DNA from: Macrocystis pyrifera
Lineage: Eukaryota; Sar; Phaeophyceae; Laminariales; Laminariaceae
DNA length: 64,000 nucleotides
Direction of reading: 5' to 3'
NCBI GenBank assembly: GCA_031763025.1
Contig: JASSKH010000038.1
Coordinates: forward strand, 3,265,001-3,329,000
A program made the translations under genes and the position numbers. Position 1 is the stretch's first letter. Each line of letters opens with the position of its first letter. A model generated the notes under the pieces. It was not told where the DNA came from and ran no database searches. It worked only from the letters and a program-made list of their open reading frames with translations. Positions 1 to 10,744 of this stretch are shown one piece after another.

Positions 1-161
1 TTACGTGCGGTAATTTTTCGGGTTGGTTGTCGCCGGCTACTGCTGTAGTTATTAGGTGGCTACAGGTGGCTACAGTACAAGTCCGTGCGGTGTTTTTGAG
101 AGTTGGCTTGACCAGAAGTCACCGACTAGATATTACCTGGCAGTTGGCTAGGTATTACAGT

Positions 162-270
162 TATTGCGGGGGGCCATAGTAAACAGGACCAAATATTGTT
201 GGTAAAAATAGGTAAACATATCGGTTTTCGTGTGTACCGTAGGTCCTATTTACTATGTTCCCCCGTAATA
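162..270. mobile_element. MITE family A, copy 1
   Basis: A 109-bp element with long terminal inverted repeats. The left end reads TTGCGGGGGGCC-ATAGTAAACAGGACC and the right end is its near reverse complement, GGTCCTATTTACTATG then CCCCCGTAA. It is flanked by TA on both sides, which fits a TA target duplication as made by Tc1/mariner-type transposases. It is non-coding. Eleven copies of the same length class occur in this window (see 2210, 6091, 11829, 13573, 13936, 15468, 19742, 33895, 39202, 53867). Confidence 0.85.
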
Positions 271-325
271 GTAATAGTTGCGTGCGGTTGTTGAGTAAGA
301 TACCGTGGAAATTGACTCTCGCCCG

Positions 326-750
326 AGGCCAACCCGGAAGAAAAAAAACGGTACCGAGGACTGCCCTGAATTTTTCACTTACTATCCCCTTCGACGGACG
401 CCAAACTACTACCTGGTACCAAGTACTGGTAGGGTTTAGTGTTGATCACTCGGCCCTGCATACACCCTTCTCATTGACAGCACACACACCACCCCCTCAC
501 AGACATGCCTGCGAACATCGTCTCGGTCACCTCGTGCCCAAGGCCAACCCGGAAGAAAAAAACGGTACCGAGGACTGCCCTGAATTTTTCACTTACTATC
601 CCCTTCGACGGACGCCAAACTACTACCTGGTACCAAGTACTGGTAGGGTTTAGTGTTGATCACTCGGCCCTGCATACACCCTTCTCATTGACAGCACACA
701 CCACCCCCCCACAGACACGCCTCCGAACATCGTCTCGCTCACCTCGCCAA
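326..750. repeat. Tandem duplication, 215-bp unit x2
   Basis: The segment from 326 (AGGCCAACCCGGAAG) recurs at 541 with an exact offset of 215 bases and only scattered differences, through GATCACTCGGCCCTGCATAC to the GAACATCGTCTCG block near 725-740. The duplicated unit contains the palindromic word TACCTGGTA at 410 and 624. Its right edge overlaps the possible minus-strand splice donor at 742, so the duplication copied a splice-donor-like region. Confidence 0.9.
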
Positions 751-905
751 TCATCAAGCTTGCGGGGAGTTTTGCGGTGGAGCTGGCGGTGAATATCTGG
801 GGATATTTTCCCCACATCCAGCACCGGAACTCGAACGGGAAGTCGACGAGCGCTAGAAAGCTCAAAAAGGCGTTTCTGAGGACCTCGCACAGCCCGGAGT
901 CTTTC
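743..905 (-). CDS. Possible internal exon, hypothetical protein
   Basis: On the minus strand there is an open stretch with a protein-like composition (residues such as FLALVDFPFEFRCWMWGKY, rich in aromatic residues). It ends at a consensus donor, GGCGAG|GTGAGC, at 742-737. The upstream edge is uncertain: CTCAG before 875 would be a usable acceptor, but the frame stays open further. It is the last of a series of minus-strand exon candidates running from 15.2 kb down. No family recognised. It could also be a chance open frame. Confidence 0.35.
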
Positions 906-944
906 CCCAGGCTTTTGTTTTTGTTTTGACATGCCACCAGCGGA

Positions 945-1129
945 AAGAGAGGGGGGGGCGGGGGGGGGGTGTACTCATGTCAAGCATGTCAGTAGTCGTA
1001 TGACCATAGACCCTCGCACCCCTACAACGTCGGGACGGACCACGTCGGGTTTTCACCGACCAGGCTGACATTGCTTGCACCAAGCTCGAAGTTCCGTTAG
1101 GTTGTTCAGCGAGTCGCATGAGGGGTGAG
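945..1129 (-). mobile_element. S1 retroposon, 5'-truncated copy
   Basis: Read on the minus strand this is the 3' third of the S1 element: CATGCGACTCGC, GCAAGCAATG, CCTGGTCGGTGAAAACCCGA, then GTGCGAGGGTCTATGGTCAT, CATGAGTACACC and a C-rich tail (the G-rich run at 950-969 on the plus strand). The 5' truncation is typical of target-primed reverse transcription. Confidence 0.75.
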
Positions 1130-2209
1130 GGAGAAAGAGGGCATGGCAGATATTGTGGGCGGGCCAACCATGCTATATTACCAGACCGGTCTTTTGAGGG
1201 GGCGTCAACGCCTCCTTTGGCCTTAAAACCTTTTTAGGACTGCACTTTCGTTCCGGGCACAAACTGCTCGGAGTAGAAACATATGTTTCTGCACAATGCA
1301 GTACTACAGTAAAATCACCATCAAAGAAATTGCATGTACCCCTACGTGCAAGGCTGTTCAGATTTGCACGTAATTTTGTTATCTCCTGGCATCCCGTGTT
1401 CCCACTCGGCACTTTGACCCCGCAGTGGCTGGCCCATGCCTTAAGGCACCCTGCTCCCACTTAGTGGTGCACAAATATAAGCAGCCCTCCGCGGGAGCCG
1501 CCGAAGGCCCAACCCTGGCACCCCGATCCCGCTTGACACCATGTAGGCCATACATATCTACACAACTCCTGCTATACATAAAAAACCATATTGAATTTTA
1601 TGTGCAAATCTGAATGGCTTTGTACGTACGTGCGATTTCTCCCGCTCTCCAGGGCTGATTTTCAAGGACATCCACAACTACGATATAACTACGTCGTGGC
1701 AAGCTGAAACTCCGCAGGCTTTACCGGTGGGCCCCAAAGTTGGGGTGGAAACCCGAGGCGTTTTTTTTCCTCGGGTGAGGTTTAGGAACGGAATTGATTA
1801 CACCAGTTGCACCAAGAGAAAGAAACAGTTCGGTTGCAGGAATACATGCATGTAAGCACGCAAAAAGCCGGAACCACTCCTTGCAAGCATTTATTCGACG
1901 AAAATGACGACTTTTGCGTTGATCCACGATAATGTTTCTGTAGGTTGGCCTTCGATTTCGAGACTAAAGCCAACTCACGGGGGGCCAGCCTGCTCCGTAC
2001 CCGGACAAGGCCGGCGAACACAGAAGCCGGCGTCGAAGAGATCGAGTTGGTCCATGCTCTATACGTATACAGGGGTCCAGATTTTGCTCACGTCGTCGCC
2101 CGTTTCCCAGGCAACTCTGATGAGCCGCCTTCGCCGCACTCAAGAACTATTATCTGCCATAAACTATAGAAATGGGGGGATTTGGTTGCCGCACTCACGA
2201 ATTATCATC
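1130..2209. other. No gene recognised
   Basis: About 1.1 kb of unique-looking sequence with only short, frame-ambiguous open stretches on both strands. I see no splice-bounded coding stretch, RNA gene or repeat seen elsewhere in the window. Confidence 0.5.
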
Positions 2210-2318
2210 TACTACGGGGGACCATAGTAAATAGGACCAAATAATGTTAGTAAAAATAGGCAAATATATAGGTTTTTATGTATACCGTAGGTCCTATTAA
2301 CTAGGGACCCCCGTAATA
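2210..2318. mobile_element. MITE family A, copy 2
   Basis: 109-bp inverted-repeat element from TACTACGGGGGACC to GGGACCCCCGTAATA, TA at both ends. The interior is AT-rich and includes the family's GTAAAAATAGGCAAATATA stretch. Confidence 0.85.
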
Positions 2319-3013
2319 GGATAAAGCGTAGAAATCTGGTAGTTTGGTGTGACCCGCGTGTGGTTCCAGTACGACAAGCAATATTTCGAAAAACGCCCAA
2401 AAACACTACTGTCTAAACTACTGTAATCCTAACCCCAACCCCGCCGCCCCTACTCATACGATTTTGTCCCGGAAAGAGCAGGCGTTTCTCGTGTTCGGGA
2501 GGGGATGGGTGTGTGCCATCCTCGGTTGGACACATTCCGCTCAGCCCGGGGGGGTAGCCCTGCCCTCGGCTCGTGTGTGATGGTTCTGCTGGGCGCGCCC
2601 CAGGGCAAGCACGCACCCACCCACTCAAAACGATAACGATGCCCCATCCCGAAGGAAGGATCAGCGCGCGACCCACCCGCAGTCGCGTGATACATACATC
2701 AAACAGTCTTTACAGTCAAAACAGCGGCAGAAGCAAGCAGCAGACCAACACACGACGCCCACGATGCGACAGCAGAACAAAAAAAGGGACTTACAGTCTG
2801 CCTTTTTCCTTTCTTCACTTTATAGGTTGCGCCCCTGAGGTTCGCAACACCAATGCCTTTATGTCATCAGGATAAAACTAACACTCTGGGCCGAAAATGC
2901 AAGTACCGTTTACACATCAATATGAACACCAACCGGTCCTAATACTCACGTTCAGAGTGGAGTGCAATAGTAATAGCATGGCCCGTGACGTCAGTCTCAG
3001 TGACGATACCTAC
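2319..3013. other. Unassigned, one weak minus-strand coding signal
   Basis: No firm gene. On the minus strand, about 2450-2600 reads as a moderately protein-like stretch (MCPTEDGTHPSPPEHEKR) between a possible CAG acceptor and a weak GTATGAG donor. I consider this too thin to call an exon. Confidence 0.4.
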
Positions 3014-3284
3014 CTCGCAGGCGGCCTTCCAGCCCCTCCTCCCCTTCCCGGATAGCATGTTGTGCTGTCGACGTTCCAAGCCTGGCGATGTCTACACACG
3101 TACCCCTTTCTACTGCTGTAACACCCACGAGAACAAAAAAATATATATACGTAGACAAAGGATGACATCTGCCGAGCAAAACTCTCAACCCCTTCAACAC
3201 CCTTCCCCGGAGCATGCCCAGCCTTGTAGGCATACATACAATAGTACTCGCTTGAAGTATGGGCCCGCGAACGAGAAACACCCG
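3014..3284 (-). CDS. Weak exon candidate
   Basis: A 271-bp minus-strand stretch open throughout, from a possible acceptor (CTACAG, 3290-3285) to a good donor (CTGCGAG|GTAGGT, 3013-3008). Against it: the block GTATGGGCCCGC at its 5' edge recurs near 9535 and, inverted, near 12235 and 26606, so part is repeat-derived. The encoded sequence is only moderately protein-like and no family is recognised. Confidence 0.2.
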
Positions 3285-3479
3285 CTGTAGTACTGATGCA
3301 GTGAAACATGAGCAAAGCCTGAAAAACTTTATTGTGATACGTAACACCCTTGAACAACGTCGAGCATAGGCTAATGGAGAGTATCTAGACTTCAGTGTAG
3401 CGCTCGCCGCTGAGCGCGACTTCGATAGGGATGGGAGATGGTGCTATCGTGTTGTCGGAGGGAGAGCAGCGGGCGAGAA

Positions 3480-3800
3480 ATCAAACAGTGCACACCACGA
3501 GCAGATCATCTAACTGATCACCTTAACAGATCATTCCCACTTGATGACCTAGATCTTTCAAGGCAGATAGATCATCTATCCCCGATTGTGCATATGATCT
3601 ACGGTATCTCTTGCCGGGTGAGGGACGTGTACAAGTTGCGCACATGATCTACTGTGGCACAAGTTTCCTGGTGTTGGATGATCTGTACTATACAGATAGA
3701 TCCTGCACAACCTCTGACAACGCCAGGTGAGGAACTGCCGGATCATCTATCTCTAGACTATGATCTAAATCATGATCTGTCCACAGTGGGGGGGGGTGCC
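3480..3800. repeat. GATC-word repeat region 1
   Basis: About 15 GATC-containing words of the type AGATCATCTA / TAGATCATCT occur within 320 bp, in both orientations and with irregular spacing. Longer blocks (CTAGATCTTTCAAGGCAGAT; CAGATAGATCCTGCACAACC) recur near 39577 and 39740, so this is a diverged dispersed repeat and not a simple microsatellite. Sister regions lie at 6265, 10430, 12290 and 39560. Confidence 0.75.
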
Positions 3801-3889
3801 ACGCCCGAGACTTCGACCGATAGGAGGTTGGAGTGGCACGTACACATACCACCACGCATCGGAAATTGCAATTGCAATTAGTGTTGGAC

Positions 3890-3930
3890 ATCGTATCGAA
3901 AGTTTCGAAAAATTCGATATATCGAACCGT
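3890..3930. repeat. TCGAAA palindromic cluster
   Basis: Overlapping inverted words ATCGTATCGAAAG, TTTCGAAAAATTCGATA and TATCGAACCG. The same words in inverted order are found at 11052-11107. Confidence 0.6.
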
Positions 3931-3959
3931 CCAAGGTTGTATTCCGTAGGGTACGCGCA

Positions 3960-4340
3960 GAACCATCCATCGTACCCAAAGGGTATTTTCCCGGGCATTA
4001 CCCTACCAAGAACTTTTGTGAGTTTTGTACGGCGTTCATACCCGTACCCGGAATTTCTGCAAGCTCTGTAAGACAAAGAAACACCCATATACGGAACCTC
4101 TGCGACTTCTGTACGTCCGTGCCATAATACCCTGGGTACGGGTACGAGTACAACATTTTTATACCTACCCGGAACTTCTGTGACTTCTGTACCCAGGGTA
4201 CGGGTACTTCTGTGAGTCCTGCACGAAATTCATACCCGTACCCGGAACTGCTGTAAGTTTTGCACGCCCGTGCCACAGCAGTACCCGGGGTACCGATACA
4301 CAACATTTTATGCCTACCCCAGGGGGCGTCCGTGAAAAAG
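3960..4340. repeat. CCCGTACCCGGAACTTCTGT word array
   Basis: Diverged repeats of a roughly 30-40 bp unit: CATACCCGTACCCGGAACTT followed by CTGTGAGTTCTGTACG, with GTACGGGTACG inverted forms between them. Seven or more units with irregular spacing. A second small cluster of the same unit lies at 5090-5200 inside otherwise unrelated sequence. Confidence 0.8.
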
Positions 4341-4481
4341 AGAAAAGGACACACCACACCCCCAGAGGTCGGAATGGAAAACCGTTCGCAACCGTTGTGA
4401 TCTCATGATGAAGTCAGAAAAATGTTTTTTTTTCTTCATTTTTTCATTTTTTTTTCTTTACTTGGTTCTAGTAAACCCGCC

Positions 4482-5026
4482 CCCCCCCATATATATATTA
4501 TGTATGGGTTGGGTTGGCGTCGGTTGGTAACGACACTGTAAAACATGCCGCTCACTACGTGAGCTACATCGTCCAGGGTACCGTTTCTTTTATTTTCTTT
4601 ATTTTTTGGCTGTCGCCCACAGCTGGTCGTCGAGCTACAGTAGATCATTTGTGCGAAGTAAATAACCTTTACTCTGCATAAGGGAATTGATCGTATCACG
4701 AAGTGTTCAAGGTAAGGCACTCAAGAGGCAGTTACATAGTACTCCCATTGCTGTCTCTGGAAGTGGCTACACCGGAAACTAAACCAATTTTTGAAGCTGT
4801 CATCCATATGCAAGAAAATCCGCCTCTGAAGCGGTTCTTAGTAGGATGCAGCTCACCCTTCATGCGACTCGCCCAACATCTCACGGCGCTTCGCAAAGCT
4901 TGGTGCAAGCAACGTCTGCCTGGTCGGTAAAAACGCGACGCGCTCCGTCCCGGCATTGTAGGGATGCGAGGGTCTATGGTCATGCATGCGACTACGGCCA
5001 TGCATGATAATGAGTACCCCCGCCCC
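4482..5026 (+). mobile_element. S1 retroposon, near full-length
   Basis: A non-coding element of about 520 bp with the fixed order: poly-C/TA leader, GGGTTGGCGTCGG head, a T-rich stretch, GGCAGTTACATAGT, CCATTGCTGTCTCTGGAAG, GAAAATCCGCCTCTGAAGCG, GTAGGATGCAGCTCACCC, GCCTGGTCGGTAAAA, then the 3' block GGGATGCGAGGGTCTATGG, GGCCATGCATGATAATGAGT and a C-rich tail. The other full copies are at 41789 and 42318. I see no clear tRNA-type box B, so the origin of the head is unknown. The 3' end matches that of the LINE at 27-31 kb and 40-41.7 kb. Confidence 0.85.
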
Positions 5027-5089
5027 TATACAGCGATATTTCTTTTGTGACGATTCACATTTTTTTTTCCGGGCGCCCTTGCCTGCGCC

Positions 5090-5200
5090 AAAATAATTCC
5101 CGGAACTTGTGTAAGTTCTGTAAGGCTTCCATACCCGTACCCAGAACTTCTGTGCGTTCTGTAAGGCTTCCATACCCGTGCCCGGAATCCACAAGCCCTG
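5090..5200. repeat. CCCGTACCC word array, second cluster
   Basis: Three units of the array seen at 3960-4340: CCCGGAACTTGTGTAAGTTC, CATACCCGTACCCAGAACTT, CATACCCGTGCCCGGAA. Confidence 0.8.
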
Positions 5201-5703
5201 CGCAACACAACCTTGGTACTTTCGATAGATCGCATCGAAGGCGTTTTGCCCTCCATCCTCTGGCACCCCCCGTGGTATTTATGCTGACACACCGCGAAAG
5301 CTACAATGCACCAAGACATCGAAATCCATGAGATTTTCTTCTGCATATCGGCACGAGCGCAGGAATATCGCACTCGAATAACTTGGAAAAATTGCGTCGA
5401 CGGAAGACACCACGCACGAGTCGGACAAAAATTGCATCCACGCAAGACAAGACACCACGTACGAGTCGGTCAACATCAACGCGGGACTCAGACGAGGAGC
5501 GACGAAACATTGATCGGTCATGCCTCAGGCACTCTTGGCACTTCTCGGGCGAACCAACCTCACACAAATCGCGAAAGGGCGAAAAAAAAACGACGTTGAT
5601 CGACCGATGGCTATCTGGGACTTGTGTCGTACTGAACGTTGAGGACCTTTAAAATCGTAAGCACAGACATACGAAATTATGGCACCAAAATGCCGAAACA
5701 CAC

Positions 5704-5960
5704 CTCTTGCCAAGATAGGGATTTTGGGATAACCAGCAGGTGTTGGTGGTGAGGGGCTGCAGCAGGTGGGTGAAGAACGTCTCGATCGGCGTCCCCGCGA
5801 TGAACTCGTCGAGACACCTGTACAGGACGGAGACCTCGATCAAGCAGTAGTTGTTGAAGTTGAACACCATCGTCTCCCGCCAGTTGTCGCTCGCCCACGC
5901 GTACGACAGACACCTCATGCACTTGCGGATCTCCACGGCTACGGTGGCAATGTGCGGCAC
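5704..5960 (-). CDS. Probable internal exon, hypothetical protein
   Basis: 257-bp minus-strand exon candidate. Acceptor TCCGCCGCAG at 5970-5961; the open frame starts directly with a codon at 5960. The product is clearly protein-like: VPHIATVAVEIRKCMRCLSY and, further on, FNNYCLIEVSVLYRCLDEF, with a CxxC pair. The preferred donor is CAAGAG|GTGTGT at 5703; an alternative is GCTG|GTTATC near 5733. No domain recognised. It lies on the same strand as the candidates at 7213, 8542 and 11150 and could belong to one gene with them. Confidence 0.5.
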
Positions 5961-6090
5961 CTGCGGCGGACGTGTAGAACATATCACGTTCGAGGTCATC
6001 TACTGTAGACCCGACACGGTATTGAAGAGAGGGTTGTCCCAACGTGCCGCACCTGCGTGGACAAATCACGATCCACTTCTGCAGCTCAAC

Positions 6091-6191
6091 TATTCCGTAG
6101 GAACATAGTAAATAGGACCTACGGCACCCACAAAAAACCTCTATATTTCTCTATTTTACCAACAATATTTGGTCTTAGGTCCCCGGTAATA
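6091..6191. mobile_element. MITE family A, diverged copy 3
   Basis: About 101 bp. The left end is TATTCCGTAGGAACATAGTA and the right end GGTCCCCGGTAATA. The arms are more decayed than in the other copies. Confidence 0.75.
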
Positions 6192-6264
6192 AATAGAGCA
6201 TATACGGCATTTAAGAGAGGTCGGCGACCCAAGGCACCAGCAACAAACATACAAATATACATGC

Positions 6265-6670
6265 ATGACGGATAACGATCTACCTGTAGATCATCTGATC
6301 TATCTGTAGATCATCTGAAGTAGATAACTACACGTACGGGTATCTAAGAGAAGGCGGTTGCAGTGGACGGCACCTGCAACAAAGACATGAGCAGATCACG
6401 CCCCACCGCTTGCAGATCACCTACTGCTGCAGATCCTACGAGGTGTTGTGAAGAGAGAACGGTCGCGACGCACGGCACCAGCAACAAAACATACAAACAT
6501 ATAGAGAGAAGACAGATCACGATGTCTAGTAGATCGTCTAGATGACTTAGATCATCTCGATCCTCAATTTAATAAATCCTATACGGCATTCAAGAGGGAA
6601 CTGTCGGAACGTACAGGCACCTGCACACATATAACAACTCACGGGGACAGATCATCATCTACAGTAAATC
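6265..6670. repeat. GATC-word repeat region 2
   Basis: Same word family as 3480-3800 (GTAGATCATCTGATCTATCT and variants), plus two related units with GGCACCTGCAACAAA / GGCACCAGCAACAAA and a run of CAGATCA words. No coding signal. Confidence 0.75.
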
Positions 6671-6682
6671 ATCCACAGCAGA

Positions 6683-7095
6683 TCTGAACCCTTTCAGGAC
6701 CGCAGCACTATGTTTTTGGGACAAACTACTTGGAACTTGACTGGTTCCCCCAAACCGGGACCGCAGGCAGCACTATGTTTTTGGGACAAACTACTTGGAA
6801 CTTGACTGTTTTTTTCCCCAAACCGGGACTGCAGTTCTATGTTTTTGGGACAAACTACTTGGAATTTGACTGGTTTTTTTCCCCAAACCGGGACCGCAGC
6901 ACTATGTTTTTGGGACAAACTACTTGGAATTTGTCCGGTTTTTCCCCAAACCGGGACCGCAGCACTATGTTTTTGGGACAAACTACTTGGAATTTGTCTG
7001 GTTTTTCCCCAAACCGGGACCGCAGCACTATGTTTTTGGGACAAACTACTTGGAATTTGACTGGTTTTTCCCCAAACCGGGACTGCAGCGCTATT
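6683..7095. repeat. Family B tandem array, six units of 62-68 bp
   Basis: Six consecutive units, each with ACTATGTTTTTGGGACAAAC, TACTTGGAATTTGACTGG and CCCCAAACCGGGACCGCAG. The unit is half of the family B inverted-repeat element found singly at 10632, 38794 and 39018, so one dispersed element has been amplified in tandem here. Unit lengths are not multiples of three. The long open frames that cross the array on both strands are by-products of the repeat. Confidence 0.9.
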
Positions 7096-7212
7096 ACGGG
7101 GTCAAAGCTAAGCTGTTCCTATCATAAGGCTGTGCGGGATCTGTGCAGCACAGATCCATCCCAGGAAACATGTCATATGTACGTAGACCGTGCACACCAC
7201 GTATACGTACAC

Positions 7213-7356
7213 CTTTCCACCCGGCGACAGGAAGAAAATTACATACCACTCCGAGCGCCAGCGTAAGGAACAATTGGTCCTCAACTTGGTGTTCACACTC
7301 ATGTCAAAACGTTCCTCGTATTTCCGTCCAGAGTCGTAGTACAGGTCAGAAACCCG
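7213..7356 (-). CDS. Probable exon fragment, hypothetical protein
   Basis: Minus-strand open stretch with convincingly protein-like content (DLYYDSGRKYEERFDMSVN, NCSLRWRSEWYVIFFLSPGG), ending at donor GGAAAG|GTGTACGT (7212). Upstream the frame is closed by TGA at 7359-7357 and I find no acceptor between that stop and the protein-like part. Either the ATG at 7302 starts the product, or the exon is damaged. No family recognised. Confidence 0.4.
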
Positions 7357-7359
7357 TCA

Positions 7360-8541
7360 AAACAGCAGCTTTTGCGTCAGATTTGCGATCGACGTCACCG
7401 CCTGCTGTATCCCTACAGTCCTAGATGCTCCTGCCATTCGATCTTCTCTGCCACCGCTACTGGTGCTTCCTGCTGCCACTGCGGTCCCACACCGACACTG
7501 TCGCGTATGCCTGCCCAGTATAGATGTGTAGCTGAGCTGCTGCTGTGACATTCCAACAAGGTGTCTCCCCTATGCTGTAAGCCCCCCCCCCCCCCCCCCC
7601 CCCCCGTCCCCCCACCCCGCTGTTTCTGCATCAGTTTTCGCCGTTTCACCAAACTCCAGACAGTCAAGACCTTCATCTACCTTGGGTGTGCTGCTGTGCA
7701 GGCGTGCGTGGCGATACTTTCCATCCCACGTGCCGACACGGGACGTATGATATGAACCTCGTGGACGATGCCTTACAGGTCCGGGTACATACGCGCAGAT
7801 TTCTCCCGAAAACAAATTTACCGGTAGCAAACTCTTAGCCCTCTTTGTACCCGGTATGATAGACACACCAATCATGATTGCCAAAAAGTGCGCGTACGGA
7901 GAGCTATTTTCGAGAAAAAAAACACACACACACACACACAAACAGACGAAAAAATTTTTCACAAACATTACTACAGAGCGTCGAGTTCGTACTATATACA
8001 GCAGTGGTACGATCGTCTTTCAGCGCTCGATTTTTCCAGGACGGGAAGGTTTTCAATACGGCACAAGTCGTTTTCGGAAAGATCTGGTTGAGCAGAGAGA
8101 GGGAGCCTTCCGAAAAACATAAAAATGTTCGAGTTTTAGCACCCTCACCGCGCTCGAGAAAAACGAAAGGCGCTTGGAAAACGATCGCAACCTCCTGCGA
8201 ACTCAACCCTAAGCAATGGTAGACATAAAAGCTCCACTGCATTTTCATCGTGCTTTGGTTTTTTGCTACATTGCTCCTTTCCGCGTCTCAGAACCAGACA
8301 CCACCGGGGCCATGCTAACACTACACAGGTATGGTCCCTCTATAGTGCGTGGGCCAGCCAACAATACCGACGCTATATATAGCGGCAACCAACCGGCACT
8401 AATTACTCCGCACATTGCCACACTGGTCGATCCCACCTGCAGCAAGCGATTTCACGGCCGCTACAAGCGGGCAGCCGGCGCTACCGAACTGGCAACACAG
8501 CGGGACCGCTACTGCTGTGCAAGAAAACATGGCGCACTCAC
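7360..8541. other. No firm gene; poly-C and CA tracts
   Basis: Contains a 26-nt C run (7582-7607) and a short CA microsatellite (7921-7940). The stretch 7610-7800 is open on the minus strand with moderately protein-like content but no splice signals I trust. Intron-like otherwise. Confidence 0.4.
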
Positions 8542-8991
8542 CCCGGTGACAAGAGTAGCATCCACCTCCCCATCGTGCACAAAGATGCCGCCGCACGAGC
8601 ACGTCTTCTCAGACGCGGAGTAGACAGCCTTGGGGGTCACCGGGACCAGGCAAGACGGCCGAGCCTGCGGAAACTGATGTCGCGACATGTACCGGACGCA
8701 GTTCCGCACCTTACTAGAAAACGCAGCCTCGTCCTCCTGCAGCAGCAAATCCTGCGACTCATCAACACCACTACCACTACCACTACCCGCCACCACGCCC
8801 TCGGACACACCGTCAACACCATCACCACCGTCTGCCCCGTCCCCATCCCCTGCAGAAACCGCCTCCTTGTCGACGCTCAGACCCCCGCTTTCGATCCCTC
8901 CCGCCCGAAGGCCAACCGCGGCCATGAGCGTGTGTACACAGCTCGCGTGGTCCGACCCCGACAGTCCGGTGCAGGCTATCCCCTTCACCGC
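8542..8991 (-). CDS. Probable internal exon, Cys/Gly-rich hypothetical protein
   Basis: A 450-bp minus-strand exon candidate, exactly 150 codons. Acceptor CGCGCGCAG at 9000-8992 and donor ACCGGG|GTGAGT at 8541-8536. The product starts AVKGIACTGLSGSDHASCVH, has an acidic GDGDGADGGDGVDG / GSGSGSG linker in the middle, and ends with a basic and Cys-rich part (RNCVRYMSRHQFPQ; KTCSCGGIFVHDGE). The phase-0 fit, two consensus splice sites and composition make this the best exon candidate of the left third. The upstream intron side is the GGGTCGGGTC array at 9000-9086. No family recognised. Confidence 0.55.
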
Positions 8992-8999
8992 CTGCGCGC

Positions 9000-9086
9000 G
9001 TCGGGTCGGGTCGGGTCGGGTCGGCTCAGGTCAGGTTGGGTTGCGTCGGGGTCGGGTCAGGTCGGGTCGGGTCAGGTTGGGTCGGC
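9000..9086. repeat. TCGGG pentamer array 1
   Basis: Imperfect tandem TCGGG/TCAGG pentamers over about 87 bp, on the intron side of the putative acceptor at 8992. A related, more dispersed array lies at 43060-43680. Confidence 0.9.
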
Positions 9087-10186
9087 AGTAGAGCCTACCA
9101 CTTACCTGGTATTCGAAAAAATGGTTACAAGGTACACCGGGGACGAGACCAAGGGAAGAACACCAGCCAATGGTTGATCGGGCCTGATTGGCTTAGGGTA
9201 AGGGTTAAGGTTTGGTCCATTCGTCTCGTACACAGTTACCCTCCAACCATTTTCTCGGCTAAAGGGTAGGCCAACCTCGAGGCCGGGTGGTGTTTTCGGG
9301 TGCGATACAAAAAGGGCAATAGTTTAATCTTCGTGGAAAGAGTTTCCTTACCATCACAGGAGAACACATTCGTACCACTCTAATCACAATCAAATACCAT
9401 GGTATGGCTTGTAAGCATAGTTGACTAGGCAACTTTGCGGGTCCATCGTGGATTTTGCATATTCGGAATGCAGCAGAATAAGCAGATGCTTTCAAAAACA
9501 AACTGACGCTCGAAATCGAGCCCCGTACAGCAGTATGGGCCCGCCAACAACAAACACCTAATCTGGGCAAGCTTGAGATTCTTATTGGGGCGCCATCTTC
9601 AAACAAACAACCTTGAGCATAGGCTACTATATAGGATTTAGTGTAGAGTTCACCACTGTGCCGTTTTTCTTAACCCAATTTTCTTAGCGTTCTCTAAAAA
9701 GTGAGCATGATGTTCATATTGGGCACTTCTCACTGGCGGGCCTATACTGAAATGCCACTATTATATGGGACAACGTACGGAAACGTGTGTTTCGGACTTG
9801 AACCGGTAAAGTATATCAGCGTGTGCTTCCAGCATTACGTTTTCATAATACCACCGAAAAATAAGAAAAAGGAAACCGCTCAATACTGCGTACTTGGATG
9901 CGATTTTTTGACACGGTGTTGATCACGCACCAACCCACTGCTGCTGTGCTAGATTTGCCAAAATGTCCAATCTGCGCAACGAGCAATAGGGACCTTTCCC
10001 TTCCCGAGGGCATGCCCAAAGTGCTGTTCAAAAGTCGACTCAGTGGGAGCCCCCGCAGACAACAAAAATAGGCTTAGATGGGCACGAACAAAAAAAAATA
10101 GGGTCGAGAAACACAGCTCAACGGTGGGACCAATCTAAATTCTATAAAAATACAACCAGATCAAGGTCGGAAAAAAAGAGGACATT
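9087..10186. other. No gene; one dispersed repeat piece
   Basis: Mostly unrecognised sequence. The part 9535-9665 (GTATGGGCCCGCCAACAA, then GAGCATAGGCTA and TTTAGTGTAGAG) is shared with 3256-3420 and, inverted, with 12120-12260, which marks a diverged dispersed repeat. Confidence 0.5.
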
Positions 10187-10225
10187 GAGCCTGGACACCA
10201 AAGTGTCCATCTGGTGTCCAGGCTC
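10187..10225. repeat. 14-bp perfect hairpin
   Basis: GAGCCTGGACACCA and its exact reverse complement are separated by 11 nt. The word recurs at 33728 as GAGCCTGGACGCCA without its partner. Confidence 0.8.
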
Positions 10226-10429
10226 GAAGTATAATTTCATTATTCTCATCAGCTATTTATAATACGTACCAGGTACATTTCTGACGTCATGGTTTTTGTT
10301 TTCTCGGCCAGTGCTTTTATTATTAATAGTCGAAAGATTGAGTAAAAACTTGTATATGATACGAGTTCATTGTTAGTAAAATTTCTTTATTTTCTGAAGT
10401 CGGGGAGACGAAATGATACACACGTCGGA

Positions 10430-10631
10430 CACCCAACGATCTACAGATAGATCATCCTAGATCCCAACCTGCCGTTCACGATAAGTTGCGCAGTGTGTGT
10501 GTACTACAGATCCAACCCAGCAAACACGCTCCAAGATCATGCAAAACACGCGGCTCCCATCCAGCAAAAAAGCCTACATATATATTAAAGATCGGGAATA
10601 TATCTGCGCTGAAAGGTTTACTTGTAGATCG
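10430..10631. repeat. GATC-word repeat region 3
   Basis: Contains ACAGATAGATCATCCTAGATC and the block TACAGATCCAACCCAGCAAA, which matches CACAGATCCTACCCAGGAAA near 12431 and CACAGATCCATCCCAGGAAA near 7149. A diverged dispersed repeat. Confidence 0.65.
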
Positions 10632-10744
10632 TTAACCCTCACCACCCTTTTAGTACTGCCGTCTCTTTAGATCAGTTATGGGGACAAACTACTTCGAATT
10701 TGACTGGTTTGTCCCGAAAACGGGGCTGCAGCTCAAAGAGGGTT
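10632..10744. mobile_element. Family B inverted-repeat element
   Basis: Starts TTAACCCTC, contains the GGGGACAAACTACTTCGAAT core followed by TTGACTGGTTTGTCCC, then GGGGCTGCAG and AGAGGGTT. The arms are reverse complements of each other with a short spacer. Confidence 0.75.

Noticed and set aside
6730..7266. A 178-codon plus-strand frame with repeated FGTNYLEF blocks
   Set aside because: It is the family B tandem array read as protein. Similar frames exist on the opposite strand, and unit length is not a multiple of three.
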